Notes: a model not told the origin generated them from the sequence alone. A DNA stretch of 64,000 bases from Asticcacaulis sp. AND118 (GCF_020535245.1 NZ_CP084910.1:1278501-1342500), one strand, 5' to 3'; counted from the first letter of the stretch, positions 43,606 to 53,013 are shown. Made by a program: numbers and translations.

Positions 43606-45465
43606 ATGGGACGGACGTTCGGGACGCGGTTTGTATCGATAATGCTGGCGATATTCGCCTTGTTTTCCTTCCCGGCGTTCGCCGAGGATCTGCGGCCGCA
43701 ATTCCTGCTGACGGGGGCGGTCAGCCGCGACCTGCAGGAACTGTCGGGGACGTGGACCTATTCCAAGGACCTCTATCGCACCGGTCTGACCGACATCAAC
43801 GGCTGGGTGGCCAAGTCGCGTATGCAGCGCTACCGCGACCTCGATGTCGCCGCCGAAGAGGCCAGAGGCGGGGCGACCTTCTTTGAATTCGACCTCGACC
43901 GCGGGCCGCAGATGAGCATTCCCGGCGCGTGGAACGCCGCCGAGCCGGAACTGCGCTATTATGACGGACTGATCTGGTTCCAGCGCAAGTTCACGCCGAA
44001 AGCACTCAACGGTGGCCGCGCCTTCCTGCGTTTCGAGGCGGTCAATTACAAGGCCTATGTCTACCTCAACGGCAAGGAAGTCGGTCGTCACGAAGGCGGG
44101 TTTACGCCGTTTGTGATCGAAGTGACGCAAGCCCTGCGCGCCGGTGAAAACCGCCTCAGCGTCGGCGTGGATTCGACGCACGATGCGCAGTCCATCCCAA
44201 CCGCGATCACCGACTGGGACCTCTATGGTGGCATCACCCGCCCGGTGAAGCTGATCTACACGCCGGAAACCTTCGTCGATGACGCGACCCTGACCCTGAC
44301 CGAGGATGGACGCCTGAAAGGGCTGGCGCAACTGAACGGCACGAAGGCCGCCGGGCAGAGGGTGACCCTGACCATTGCCGGGCTGAATGCCAAGGTAACC
44401 GCGACGACCGACGCCCGTGGGCAGGCCGTGTTCGACCTGAAGGCGCCGCGCGGGCTGAAGCGCTGGGCACCCGATACGCCGGTCCTGTACGATGTGGAAT
44501 TCTCAACGGTTGACGACAAGCTTTCGGACCGCATCGGCTTTCGCACCATCGCCGTCAAAGGCAAGCAGATCCTGTTGAACGGAAAGCCGATTTTTCTCAA
44601 GGGCGTTTCGCTTCACGAGGAAGAGTTCGGCAGCCACCCGGCGCGCAATATGACGGAACAGGCCTCGCGCGCCCTGCTTTCGGAGATCAAATACGGCCTG
44701 CACGGCAACTATGTGCGCCTGTCGCACTATCCGCACTCGGAAACGACGGTGCGTCTGGCCGACGAGATGGGGCTGCTGGTATGGAGTGAAATCCCCGTCT
44801 ACTGGACGGTGGACTGGGAAAACCCGGCGGTGCTGCAAAAGGCGCTGAAGATGCAGGCGGAAACCGTTTTCCGCGACCGCAATCGCGCTTCGGTCGTTCT
44901 GTGGAGCGTCGGCAACGAGACTCCGGTGTCGACGCCGCGCACGGCGTTCCACAGCGCTATGGCCGACAATGTGCGGGCCTTAGACCCGACGCGTCTGATC
45001 AGTGCCGCCTTGCTGGTCGAGCGCAAGGGCAGCGAAATCTACCTCGCCGACCCGCTGTTGGATAAGCTCGATGTGCTGGCGGTGAACACCTATGCCGGCT
45101 GGTACGGTGACGACCCTCTGTCGGCCCTGCCGGACCTGCATTGGAACGTGCCGGCGGATCGCCCGCTCATCCTGTCGGAATTCGGCGCGGACGCCCTGGC
45201 GGGCTATTTCGATCCGACGGCCTCGCACAAGTTCTCGGAAGAGTATCAGGCGGAATACTACCGCCAGACGCTAACGATGGCCGATAAGATCCCGACCCTG
45301 AACGGTATGTCTCCGTGGATATTGAAGGACTTTCAGTCCCCGCGCCGCGAACATCCGGTATTCCAGAACGGCTGGAATCGCAAAGGTCTGGTGTCGGAAA
45401 CCGGCGTGCGCAAGCAGGCCTTCGATGTGCTGGCCGACTATTACGCACGCCAGACGCAGAAGTGA
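43606..45465 (+). CDS. Exported glycoside hydrolase family 2 protein (beta-glucuronidase/galactosidase type)
   Basis: 619 residues. Signal peptide (FVSIMLAIFALFSFPAFAED, cleavage near 27). Sugar-binding jelly roll at about 80-220 (GLIWFQRKF, YLNGKEVGRHEGGFTPF), an Ig-like domain, then a TIM barrel with the acid/base Glu in WSVGNETP (about 435) and the nucleophile Glu in ILSEFGADA (about 525). The SPWILKDFQSPRR segment near the end is closest to beta-glucuronidases. Acts in the periplasm or outside on plant or microbial glycosides; the exact sugar is not readable. 72 bp upstream of an S9 peptidase gene. Confidence 0.88.
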   Translation: MGRTFGTRFVSIMLAIFALFSFPAFAEDLRPQFLLTGAVSRDLQELSGTWTYSKDLYRTGLTDINGWVAKSRMQRYRDLDVAAEEARGGATFFEFDLDRGPQMSIPGAWNAAEPELRYYDGLIWFQRKFTPKALNGGRAFLRFEAVNYKAYVYLNGKEVGRHEGGFTPFVIEVTQALRAGENRLSVGVDSTHDAQSIPTAITDWDLYGGITRPVKLIYTPETFVDDATLTLTEDGRLKGLAQLNGTKAAGQRVTLTIAGLNAKVTATTDARGQAVFDLKAPRGLKRWAPDTPVLYDVEFSTVDDKLSDRIGFRTIAVKGKQILLNGKPIFLKGVSLHEEEFGSHPARNMTEQASRALLSEIKYGLHGNYVRLSHYPHSETTVRLADEMGLLVWSEIPVYWTVDWENPAVLQKALKMQAETVFRDRNRASVVLWSVGNETPVSTPRTAFHSAMADNVRALDPTRLISAALLVERKGSEIYLADPLLDKLDVLAVNTYAGWYGDDPLSALPDLHWNVPADRPLILSEFGADALAGYFDPTASHKFSEEYQAEYYRQTLTMADKIPTLNGMSPWILKDFQSPRREHPVFQNGWNRKGLVSETGVRKQAFDVLADYYARQTQK

Positions 45466-45537
45466 CGTAGATTTTAGTTTCGACGGCATCGACTCCGTGA
45501 TCTGGTCCTCCCGCTGTTTCCGTCGGGAGGACTTTTC

Positions 45538-47463
45538 ATGCGCAAATCCCTTTTGGCCGTCGCTATGGCGGCCGGTGTGTCGCAGATGCCGATGATGGCT
45601 CTGGCCGATGCCGAAAAGCCGGCCAATCTGATCGCCGACGGCATTCCGGCGGTGCCGGATGACATCGTTGCGGCGACCCGGCCCTATATGGAGTTCCGCA
45701 CGGCGGCCTTCCGCGGCTGGAATCCTGTCGATAAATCGATCCTGATTTCGACGCGCTTCGGCAATGTCGCGCAGCTACATACGGTGAAGATGCCGATGGG
45801 CGCACGCACGCAGATCTCGTTCGAAGCCGAGCCGGTCGGCGGCGTGTGGTCGCCGCAGGGCGATGTGCTGCTGGTGTCGAAGGACACGGGCGGTAGCGAA
45901 TTTTTCCAGCTCTACACGTTGAAAGACGGTCGCCTGACCCTGCTGACCGATGGCAAGAGCCGTAATGGATTTCAGGGGTTCTCCAAGGACGGCGAACTGA
46001 TCGCCTATACCTCGACGCGCCGCAACGGCACGGACAGCGACATCTACATCATGAACCCGCGCGATCCTAAGACCGACCGCATGGTGGCGCAGGTCAGCGG
46101 TGGCGGCTGGGGCGTCGGCGACTTTGCGCCGGATAAGAAGACAGCCATCGTCACGCAATATATCTCGGTCACCAAATCGAACCTGTTCGTGCTCGATCTG
46201 GCCAGCGGTCAGATGACGCCGATCGGCGACCACAAGAAAGACATCGCCTGGGGCGGGGCGCAGTTCGCGCCGGACGGCACGCTGTGGGTCACCTGCGACG
46301 AAGGTTCCGACTTCCAGCGGTTGGGGACGCTCGACATCAAGACCGGCAAATTCACGCCGAAATCGCCCGATCCCAGGTGGGATGTCGAAAGCTTCGATAT
46401 CGCCGATGACGGCGGTTTCATCGCCTATTCGGTCAACGAGGCGGGCGTCTATCGCCTGAAACTGCTCGACCCGAAAACGGGCAAATCCACCGCCGTGACC
46501 GGCCTGCCGCAGGGCACGGTCGGCGGTTTCGACATTGCGCCGTGGGGTGAAATCGGCGTCACCGTGGCCTCGGCCAAGGCGGCGTCGGACGCCTATTCGG
46601 TCGATCCGAAGACCATGACGGTGAAGCGCTGGACGCAGTCGGAGACGGGCGGGCTGGACCCCAATGTCAATGCCGAACCGGAATTTGTCGAGGTGACCTC
46701 GTTCGACAAGGAGAAGGTGTCGGGCTTCCTCTATCGCCCCGATCCCAAGAAATTCCCCGGTAAGCGCCCGCTGATCGTCAATATCCACGGCGGGCCGGAA
46801 GGGCAGTCGACCACCGGCTTTCTGGGGCGCAACAACTATCTGCTTAACGAGTTGGGCATCGCCATCTTCTATCCGAACGTGCGCGGTTCGACCGGCTTCG
46901 GCAAGCGCTTCGTCTCGCTGGACAACGGACCGTTCAAGCGCGAGGATTCGGTGAAGGATATCGGGGCCTTCCTCGACGTGCTGGAAATGGACGCCAGCCT
47001 CGATGCGTCGAAGTTCGCGGTCACGGGCGGCTCTTACGGCGGCTATATGTGCTACGCCGTGGGCATCCGTTACGGCGCGCGGCTGAAAGGGGCCAACTGT
47101 GTGGTGGCGATTTCGAACTTCGTCACCTTCCTTGAAAACACCCAGAGCTATCGCCGTGACCTTCGCCGCGTCGAATATGGCGACGAGCGCGACCCCAAGC
47201 AGAAGGCCAAGCTGCTGGAGATTTCGCCGATGACGCGGGTCGACGAATTGAAGCTGCCGCTGATGGTCATCACCGGGGCCAACGACCCGCGCGTGCCCAA
47301 ATCCGAGGCCGATCAGATCGTCGAAGCCGTGCGCGCCAAGGGCGGCATGGCCTGGCATCTGGTGGGCATGGACGAGGGCCACGGCTTCGCCAAAAAGGCC
47401 AATCAGGACTATCAGTTCTGGACCAGTCTGATGTTCTGGCAGAAGACGTTGTTGGGGGAATGA
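45538..47463 (+). CDS. Exported S9 family peptidase (acylaminoacyl/prolyl oligopeptidase type)
   Basis: 641 residues. Signal peptide (MRKSLLAVAMAAGVSQMPMM..., cleavage near 25). A beta-propeller-like region (about 60-380) with WD40-like strands is followed by an alpha/beta hydrolase domain. Catalytic triad: Ser in TGGSYGGYMCY (about 500), Asp in ITGANDPRVPKSEAD, His in MDEGHGFAKKAN. It should cleave short peptides in the periplasm. The ATG has GGGAGGA about ten bases upstream. Followed by a palindromic repeat. It may share a transcript with the GH2 gene. Confidence 0.93.
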   Translation: MRKSLLAVAMAAGVSQMPMMALADAEKPANLIADGIPAVPDDIVAATRPYMEFRTAAFRGWNPVDKSILISTRFGNVAQLHTVKMPMGARTQISFEAEPVGGVWSPQGDVLLVSKDTGGSEFFQLYTLKDGRLTLLTDGKSRNGFQGFSKDGELIAYTSTRRNGTDSDIYIMNPRDPKTDRMVAQVSGGGWGVGDFAPDKKTAIVTQYISVTKSNLFVLDLASGQMTPIGDHKKDIAWGGAQFAPDGTLWVTCDEGSDFQRLGTLDIKTGKFTPKSPDPRWDVESFDIADDGGFIAYSVNEAGVYRLKLLDPKTGKSTAVTGLPQGTVGGFDIAPWGEIGVTVASAKAASDAYSVDPKTMTVKRWTQSETGGLDPNVNAEPEFVEVTSFDKEKVSGFLYRPDPKKFPGKRPLIVNIHGGPEGQSTTGFLGRNNYLLNELGIAIFYPNVRGSTGFGKRFVSLDNGPFKREDSVKDIGAFLDVLEMDASLDASKFAVTGGSYGGYMCYAVGIRYGARLKGANCVVAISNFVTFLENTQSYRRDLRRVEYGDERDPKQKAKLLEISPMTRVDELKLPLMVITGANDPRVPKSEADQIVEAVRAKGGMAWHLVGMDEGHGFAKKANQDYQFWTSLMFWQKTLLGE

Positions 47464-47471
47464 GAGGCAGT

Positions 47472-47576
47472 CCTTCTCCCCGTTTACGGGGAGAAGGTGG
47501 CTTTGAGCGGAGCGAAAAGACGGATGAGGGGCAACGGCAACGGCCCATCCCTCTCCCCGCAAGCAGGGAGAGGGGG
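47472..47576. repeat. Intergenic palindromic repeat (CCTTCTCCC type), second copy
   Basis: CCTTCTCCCCGTTTACGGGGAGAAGG forms one hairpin and CCCTCTCCCCGCAAGCAGGGAGAGGG another, joined by a spacer containing GGATGAGGGG. Same two-hairpin plan as 8958-9056, in the inverse order. It lies between convergent genes and may double as a terminator. Confidence 0.7.
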
Positions 47577-47577
47577 C

Positions 47578-48672
47578 TTACAGCAACCCCTTCGCCTTCA
47601 GCGCTTCGATCTCTTTCACCAGCGCGGCTTCGTCGCCGGAGCTGATCAGCGCCTGAATGCGGTCGGCCCCCAGTTCGGCCAGCACCACATGGCGGTACTT
47701 CATCAGATAGCCGCTGGCCTTCGGATCGTAGCCGAAGCGCGGGGCCAGCCTTTCCAGCACCGCGTCCGCTGTCTTTTCCGCCGCGCCGGAATGGATATAG
47801 CCCGCATCCGACTCGTTATGGATGAAACATTCGCGCCAGACGCCGGTTTCACCGGTCGCATCCGTGCCCCAGTCGATCTCCAGCCCGTTTGCGCCCTGCC
47901 TCAGATACCCGGCTTTGATCGGGTCGATGCGGGCGATGATGGCGGCGGCTTCGAGCCAGGTGGCGACCTTGGCTGCGCCATCGCCGACGGGGGCGGTGTG
48001 GGCGCAGGCTTGAGTGATGACCAGCCGCGGCGATAGCTTGCGCGCCATGCTCTCAGAAAGGCCGAGGACGTGGTGAGAGCCGGTGGCGTTGGCGCCGCCG
48101 ATCCGCTGTTCCGGCAGCGTCGTACCGTCCGGCTGCCACTGGAAGACCAGAGCCTTGGCCCAGTCGTGCCAGATGGCGGCGGCGGAGACGAGGCTGGCGT
48201 CCACCGGCAGGGCGGCGGAGGCGCTGTAGAGTTTCGACAGCGCCGCGCCCGAACGCTGGTTGAACAGTTCGTGCTCAGGCAGGCCGCCGGGCCAGCCGTG
48301 GTGCGAATGGATGGGGCCGCCGGGGGCCGCGACGAACGGCTGTATCAGGGTAGGGCAGTCGCCGCCTTCCCCCGCCACGGGCGGGAAGACGCCGGCGGTC
48401 GTCGCCGGGCCGGTATCGGCCACAAAACCGCGCGCCGCCAGCCGTGTCAGGATGACCGCCTTGCCCTCGTCGCTCAGGCCGGCGCGGTGCCGCACGCAGG
48501 TGCCGGGCTGGAGTGCATCAACCGTTGCTTTGCGAATATCCGGGTCTTTGATCGTCTGAGCCGTTTGCTGCAAGGCCCTGTAATCCTTGCGGGCACGCTC
48601 CGCCACATGCGGTTTGGCGGCGAGGGCCGGGGTAGCCGCCAGAACAGCCAGACTCAAGACAACAGACTTCAC
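47578..48672 (-). CDS. Exported HD-domain-like metal-dependent phosphohydrolase
   Basis: 364 residues. Signal peptide (MKSVVLSLAVLAATPALA, cleavage near 19). HD-type metal ligands: HSHHGWPGGLPEHELF (about 120-135), AAIWHDWAKALVFQW (His-Asp, about 168), TGSHHVLGLSE and TQACAHTAPVG. The family has been called metal-dependent phosphohydrolase, but an exported location is unusual for HD nucleotidases and the substrate is unknown. The stop is directly beside a palindromic repeat. The start overlaps the upstream DUF72 gene by four bases. Confidence 0.75.
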   Translation of the reverse strand: MKSVVLSLAVLAATPALAAKPHVAERARKDYRALQQTAQTIKDPDIRKATVDALQPGTCVRHRAGLSDEGKAVILTRLAARGFVADTGPATTAGVFPPVAGEGGDCPTLIQPFVAAPGGPIHSHHGWPGGLPEHELFNQRSGAALSKLYSASAALPVDASLVSAAAIWHDWAKALVFQWQPDGTTLPEQRIGGANATGSHHVLGLSESMARKLSPRLVITQACAHTAPVGDGAAKVATWLEAAAIIARIDPIKAGYLRQGANGLEIDWGTDATGETGVWRECFIHNESDAGYIHSGAAEKTADAVLERLAPRFGYDPKASGYLMKYRHVVLAELGADRIQALISSGDEAALVKEIEALKAKGLL

Positions 48673-49466
48673 TTCAACCTCTCGATCAGCGCCATGGCGG
48701 CGTGCGGGTTTTTCACCTTGTCGCCGCTGATGACATAGGCGAACACATCGCGCGATTTACCATCGCTTTCGTGACGGTTTCTTTCGCCGACGCAGGCAAT
48801 ATCCTCAGGCACGACGCCCGTTTCGATGGCTTTCAGCCGCCCGGACCACTCATCGAGCGCGGCTTCGGAATAACCGATGGGCTCGTTCTCTTCGGTGCCC
48901 AGGAGGCGCAGATAGGCGAAATCCGTCGTCTGGTCGCCGATCTGCGGGAAGTCCTCATCGAAGGCATTGACCACGGCGACCTTATAATGGCGGGCCATGT
49001 CGATGAATTCCGGCGTCTGAAAGGTCGGGCTGCGCACCTCGATGGCATGGCGCAACGTCACCCCGTCGTGCGAGGCAGGCAGCAGCTTGAGGAAGGCCTC
49101 GAAATCTTGCGGATCGAATTTTTTGGTCGCCATGAACTGCCAGTTGATCGGCCCCAGCTTGTCTTTTAGCTCGGTGACGCCCGATCCGATGAACTTCTCG
49201 ATCGAGTCACCCGCTTCGGCCAGCACGCGGCGGTTGGTGGTGTAGCGCGAGCCCTTGACGCAGAAGACGAAACCGTCCGGCGTGTCGTCGCGCCATTTGG
49301 CGAAGGTTTCCGGCTTTTGAGAGCCGTAATAGGTCGAGTTGATCTCGATGGAGGTCAGCTTGCGGCTGGCATATTCCAGCTCTTTTTTCTGCGATACGTC
49401 GGCGGGGTAGAAGGTGCCGCGCCACGGCTCAAAATTCCAGCCGCCGATACCGATATAGATGCTCAT
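48669..49466 (-). CDS. DUF72 (YecE-like) protein
   Basis: 265 residues, cytosolic, TIM-barrel-like. Family motifs: IGIGGWNFEPWRGTFYP at the N-terminus, SIEINSTYYGSQKPETFAKW, FCVKGSRYTTN, and RHAIEVRSPTF. DUF72 proteins are widespread and have no established reaction that I can cite with confidence. Its stop overlaps the start of the exported HD protein by four bases, so the two are translationally coupled. Confidence 0.92.
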   Translation of the reverse strand: MSIYIGIGGWNFEPWRGTFYPADVSQKKELEYASRKLTSIEINSTYYGSQKPETFAKWRDDTPDGFVFCVKGSRYTTNRRVLAEAGDSIEKFIGSGVTELKDKLGPINWQFMATKKFDPQDFEAFLKLLPASHDGVTLRHAIEVRSPTFQTPEFIDMARHYKVAVVNAFDEDFPQIGDQTTDFAYLRLLGTEENEPIGYSEAALDEWSGRLKAIETGVVPEDIACVGERNRHESDGKSRDVFAYVISGDKVKNPHAAMALIERLK

Positions 49467-49571
49467 GCCTGCCTCCGTGAATGGTACGGCGACTATCTAC
49501 GGTCAATGGACAGGCGCTGTCAGTATGAAAAAGCGGTGGGGTTGCGCCGCCATTGCCGCTAGACTGGCCGG

Positions 49572-50258
49572 ATGAACGCTTTATCGACTTCCGAACCTCT
49601 GGCCGCGTTTCAACTGTGGCTGGCTGAGCGCCGTGAACCCTGCGCCGAAATCATAACAGGGTTGAAGACCGCGCAGCCGATCCGTCTCGATGCCGAAGGA
49701 TTGGCCGCCGAAGGCTGGGGTGCGGATATTCCCGAAGGTTGGGCCGTCGCGCCGGGCGAATCGCTGCGCATCGGCGGCTATGACGAGGACCGCGGCATCT
49801 ACGACAGCGACGTGTTTGCCGGGGACGGCAGCGAACGGCGCACCGTGCATCTGGGGATCGACATCTTCGCCCCGGCGGGTACAGCGGTATTCGCGCCTCT
49901 CGGCGGGCGCGTCCATTCGTTTCAGGATAATAACCATATCAAGGACTACGGCCCGACACTTATCCTCGAACACGCGCCGGAGCCGGGCCTGACCTTCTGG
50001 ACGCTCTACGGCCATCTGAGCCGCGAAAGCCTCAACGGTTTGCACCCCGGCAAGACGTTCGCGGCGGGCGAGACCATCGCCTGTCTGGGCGATTTCGGCG
50101 TCAATGGCGGCTGGTCGCCGCACCTGCATTTCCAGCTTATCCTCGATCTGGGCGGGCGTTCGGGCGATTTTCCCGGCGTGTTCAAACGCTCGGAGCGGGA
50201 AGCGTGGACGCAGGTCTGTCCCGATCCGCGCCCGTTTTTGGGGCGGGTCAATCTGTGA
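49572..50258 (+). CDS. M23-family peptidase domain protein without signal peptide
   Basis: 228 residues. LytM/M23 zinc-site motifs: VHLGIDIFAPAGTAVFAPL (His and Asp ligands), LTFWTLYGHL, and SPHLHFQLI (HxH). M23 enzymes cut peptidoglycan peptides, yet no signal peptide or membrane segment is present here, so either export uses another route or the substrate is cytosolic. Similar M23 segments occur inside aminotransferase fusion proteins (from memory). The stop shares one base with the pseudouridine synthase start. Confidence 0.85.
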   Translation: MNALSTSEPLAAFQLWLAERREPCAEIITGLKTAQPIRLDAEGLAAEGWGADIPEGWAVAPGESLRIGGYDEDRGIYDSDVFAGDGSERRTVHLGIDIFAPAGTAVFAPLGGRVHSFQDNNHIKDYGPTLILEHAPEPGLTFWTLYGHLSRESLNGLHPGKTFAAGETIACLGDFGVNGGWSPHLHFQLILDLGGRSGDFPGVFKRSEREAWTQVCPDPRPFLGRVNL

Positions 50259-50875
50259 TGACGCCGATCCATGCCGACGACAGCGTGCTGGTCTTCGACA
50301 AGCCCGCCGGTTTGCTCTCCGTGCCGGGACGCCTGCCGGAAAACAAGGATTCGCTGGCTCTCCGTGTTCAGGCCGCGTGGCCCGACGCCCTGATCGTGCA
50401 TCGGCTCGACATGGCGACGTCGGGCCTGATCGTCCTGGCGCGCGGGGCCGAGGCGCACCGCAGCCTGTCCATCGCCTTTGCCGAGCGCCGCGTGGAGAAG
50501 CGCTACGTGGCGGTGGTGGCGGGCCAGGTCGCCGCCGACGAAGGCGAGGTCGATCTGCCGTTGATCTGCGACTGGCCCAACCGCCCGCGTCAGAGGGTCG
50601 ATCATGAGATCGGCAAGCCGTCACTGACGCGCTATCGCGTGATCGAGCGTCTGAATGACCGCACGCGGATGGCGCTGGAGCCCGTCACCGGGCGCTCGCA
50701 CCAGCTTCGGGTGCATATGATGGCGTTGGGCCATCCGATACTGGGGGATGAATTCTATGCGCCCGACGCGGCCCGCCGCCTAAGCCCGCGCCTGTGTCTG
50801 CACGCCGAATACCTGGCCTTTCCGCATCCGCTGGACGGACGGCGCGTAGAGTGGCAAGCGGCAGCCGATTTTTAA
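50258..50875 (+). CDS. RluA-family pseudouridine synthase
   Basis: 205 residues. Isomerises specific uridines in rRNA or tRNA. Catalytic Asp in VHRLDMATSGLIVLARG (about residue 50); other family segments are YVAVVAGQV, LEPVTGRSHQLRVHM and GHPILGDEFYA. There is no S4 domain, so it is the short type like RluA or TruC; the target site is not predictable. Start ATG overlaps the M23 gene stop. A candidate sRNA and terminator follow. Confidence 0.93.
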   Translation: MTPIHADDSVLVFDKPAGLLSVPGRLPENKDSLALRVQAAWPDALIVHRLDMATSGLIVLARGAEAHRSLSIAFAERRVEKRYVAVVAGQVAADEGEVDLPLICDWPNRPRQRVDHEIGKPSLTRYRVIERLNDRTRMALEPVTGRSHQLRVHMMALGHPILGDEFYAPDAARRLSPRLCLHAEYLAFPHPLDGRRVEWQAAADF

Positions 50876-50948
50876 ACTTATGCGTTTCTTACGGCGGGTC
50901 GCAATGGCCCGGATGGGATTGCTATGCACGCCTTGTCATAGTGTTCAG

Positions 50949-51028
50949 GTGAGAGTTCTCATTGAAGTCTTTCTGGGTGACTTCCCTGAGCCAACTACCC
51001 CTCCGGTGGACCGGAGGGGTATTTTTTT
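50949..51028 (+). ncRNA. Candidate small RNA
   Basis: The 159-base gap between convergent rluA-type and sodC genes contains, in order, a possible promoter (TTGCTATG...CATAGTG, 50924-50944), a perfect hairpin GAAGTC / GACTTC (50964-50984), a CCTGAGCCAACTA single-stranded stretch and a strong terminator with eight bases of AT tail. This order is typical of a trans-acting sRNA. I do not recognise a family. It could also simply be the 3' end of the upstream mRNA. Confidence 0.4.
50997..51028 (+). terminator. Rho-independent terminator
   Basis: Perfect stem ACCCCTCCGG / CCGGAGGGGT with a TGGA tetraloop, followed by ATTTTTTT. Confidence 0.9.
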
Positions 51029-51034
51029 GGCCTC

Positions 51035-51580
51035 TTACTTGACCACCGCACACGCGACGCGGGCGCCGGCGCCGCCGATGGGCTGGCTGTTGTAGTCGTC
51101 GGCCGAGGCATGGACGACCACAGCCGCGCCATCGGCGTCCTTCAGGGCCGACTTGCCTTCGCTCGGCGCATAGCTGACCAGAGACGAGAAGATTTCGGCC
51201 TTGGCCACGCCGTCCTTGCCGGCATAGATGTTGGTCAGGTCGCCGTCGTCATTGGCCGAGGCGTTGAGCAGGCCGTGAACCAGCGCGCCGTGCGAGGCGT
51301 CGTGAACGTGGCCGCCGGAATTCTGGAACTTGGCGGTGTCGCCGCAATCGCCCTTGGCGTGAAAGTGCACACCGTGCCAGCCCTCGGTCAGGCCCGTGGC
51401 CTCGATACGCAGGATGACGCCCTTCGGGGCCGGGGTGACGGTGACGGTGCCCAGCGCCTTGCCGTCATTGCCGATCAGGTCCGACGTGGCGGGGGCCGGG
51501 GCGGGGGCGGCGAAGGCCTGAGGGGCGAGGGTGGGGGTAGTGGCCGCAATCAGGGCCGCGGCGAGTACAAGCTTGCGCAT
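51035..51580 (-). CDS. sodC: Exported Cu/Zn superoxide dismutase family protein
   Basis: 181 residues. Signal peptide (MRKLVLAAALIAATTPTLAPQAFA). Dismutates superoxide in the periplasm. Metal ligands: GVHFHAKGDC (two His), GGHVHDASHG (His), and VVVHASADDY (His). The Cys in GDC and in RVACAVV should form the conserved disulfide. AGGA lies about six to nine bases before the chosen ATG. The frame is open further upstream to 51712, but that extension would precede the signal peptide and is rejected. Convergent with the rluA-type gene. Confidence 0.93.
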   Translation of the reverse strand: MRKLVLAAALIAATTPTLAPQAFAAPAPAPATSDLIGNDGKALGTVTVTPAPKGVILRIEATGLTEGWHGVHFHAKGDCGDTAKFQNSGGHVHDASHGALVHGLLNASANDDGDLTNIYAGKDGVAKAEIFSSLVSYAPSEGKSALKDADGAAVVVHASADDYNSQPIGGAGARVACAVVK

Positions 51581-51773
51581 GAAGAATCCTTTTTCTCTGA
51601 TCTCGGTCCCGCCCGCGTGCAGTGTCGCACGGGTGCGAACGGTTATCAATTGCCGCACAGGTCTTTTACGTAAACCCATGGTCTCATCCGTCGGCCGCTG
51701 GCCACCTGTCACTGGCTTGACGCTGGGCCAGAGTCGTCGTCAAAGACATATGCCAGCTTAGAGGAGCGATTTC

Positions 51774-52481
51774 ATGACAACCACACCCGCACCGGACGGC
51801 ATCAGTCTTGAACCCGGCTGGAAGGCGGCGCTGACGCCGGAGTTTCAGAGCCCGTACATGCAGTCGCTCAAGGCCTTCCTGAAAGAGGAAAAGGCCGAGG
51901 GCAAACGCATCTTCCCCAGGGGCAGCGAGTATTTCCGCGCGCTGGACCTGACGCCACTGGACAAGGTCAAGGTCGTCATTCTGGGGCAGGACCCCTATCA
52001 CGGCGAAGGTCAGGCGCATGGCCTGTGTTTCAGCGTGCGTCCCGGCGTGCGCACGCCGCCGTCTCTCGTCAATATCTACAAGGAGATGCAGAGCGATCTC
52101 GGCATCCCGCCCGCGCGGCACGGCTTTCTTGAGCATTGGGCGACGCAGGGCGTGCTGCTGCTCAACAGCGTGCTGACGGTCGAGGAAGGCCGCGCGGCGG
52201 CGCATCAGGGGCGCGGCTGGGAAAAATTCACCGACGCCATCATCGCCCGCGTCAACGAACAGCCGCAGCCGATCGTCTTCATCCTGTGGGGCAGCTACGC
52301 CCAGAAGAAGGCGGCCTTTGTCGATTCGTCGCGGCATCTGGTGCTCAAATCGGCGCACCCGTCGCCCCTGTCAGCGCATAACGGCTTTCTGGGCAGCCGA
52401 CCGTTTTCGAAGGCCAATGCCTGGCTGGAACAGCAGGGCGTGACGCCGATCGACTGGAAGCTGCCGGATAATCCGCTCTGA
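51774..52481 (+). CDS. ung: Uracil-DNA glycosylase, family 1
   Basis: 235 residues. Removes uracil from DNA by base excision. Catalytic Asp in the water-activating loop [17 protein letters not shown] (about residue 73), [12 protein letters not shown], and the leucine-intercalation loop [14 protein letters not shown] with catalytic His. All key residues are intact, in contrast with the degenerate homologue at 1642-2469. GAGGAG lies about ten bases upstream of the ATG. The next gene is convergent and begins one base after the stop. Confidence 0.96.
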   Translation: MTTTPAPDGISLEPGWKAALTPEFQSPYMQSLKAFLKEEKAEGKRIFPRGSEYFRALDLTPLDKVKVVILGQDPYHGEGQAHGLCFSVRPGVRTPPSLVNIYKEMQSDLGIPPARHGFLEHWATQGVLLLNSVLTVEEGRAAAHQGRGWEKFTDAIIARVNEQPQPIVFILWGSYAQKKAAFVDSSRHLVLKSAHPSPLSAHNGFLGSRPFSKANAWLEQQGVTPIDWKLPDNPL

Positions 52482-52482
52482 T

Positions 52483-53013
52483 TCAGATCGGGGAGGTCGC
52501 GCGGTTCCACGGCATGACCGCCAGAAGTCGCGCCAGCCCACAGATGCCGGTAAGTCCCGCAAAGGTCAGGCCCGCGCCGAAAAATCCGGCGACGAGCACA
52601 AATAACGGGTGCACGAGCAGGGCCAGAAGCGTGCTGATCAGCAGGCCGATCCCGATGGCCAGTTGCGTCTGGCGATCCAGCGGCAATAGCCGGCGATGCG
52701 CCGGGCGCAGGGTGGGCAGTCCGGCCGCCTGCCAGGCGCCGATGCCGCCCTCAAGATTGAAGATATCCATATCGGGCCAATCCCGTTTCAGCCGTTCACA
52801 CGCCGTCTGACCGCGGCCGCCACGCAGGCAGTGGATCACCAGAGCCTTGCCCTCATGCTCAGGCAGGGGAGTGCGTCCTATATCGGTCAGCGGCACCAGA
52901 TGCGCGCCCTCTATGCGTTCGGCGGCATGTTCGGAGGGCTCGCGGACGTCGATCAGCACGGCCTCTCCAAGCTCAAGCCAGCGTTTCAACGTATGAGCAT
53001 CCACGGATTTCAT
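52483..53013 (-). CDS. Rhodanese with C-terminal DUF2892 membrane domain (YgaP-like)
   Basis: 176 residues. Rhodanese domain at about 1-105 with LIDVREPSEHAAERIEGA and the active-site Cys in VIHCLRGGRG (about 62), for sulfur transfer or persulfide handling. The C-terminal ~65 residues contain two hydrophobic segments (LAIGIGLLISTLLALLVHPL; FGAGLTFAGLTGICGLARLL) as in DUF2892 of E. coli YgaP. It lies 23 bp downstream of an ArsR-type regulator with sulfide-sensor cysteines, so the pair corresponds to YgaV-YgaP. Confidence 0.9.
   Translation of the reverse strand: MKSVDAHTLKRWLELGEAVLIDVREPSEHAAERIEGAHLVPLTDIGRTPLPEHEGKALVIHCLRGGRGQTACERLKRDWPDMDIFNLEGGIGAWQAAGLPTLRPAHRRLLPLDRQTQLAIGIGLLISTLLALLVHPLFVLVAGFFGAGLTFAGLTGICGLARLLAVMPWNRATSPI

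Noticed and set aside
45775..47562. A 595-codon frame antisense to the S9 peptidase gene
   Set aside because: No family motif, and it runs through the palindromic repeat at 47472-47576.
51581..51712. N-terminal extension of sodC
   Set aside because: The signal peptide begins at the ATG at 51580, which also has a ribosome-binding site; the extension would bury it.
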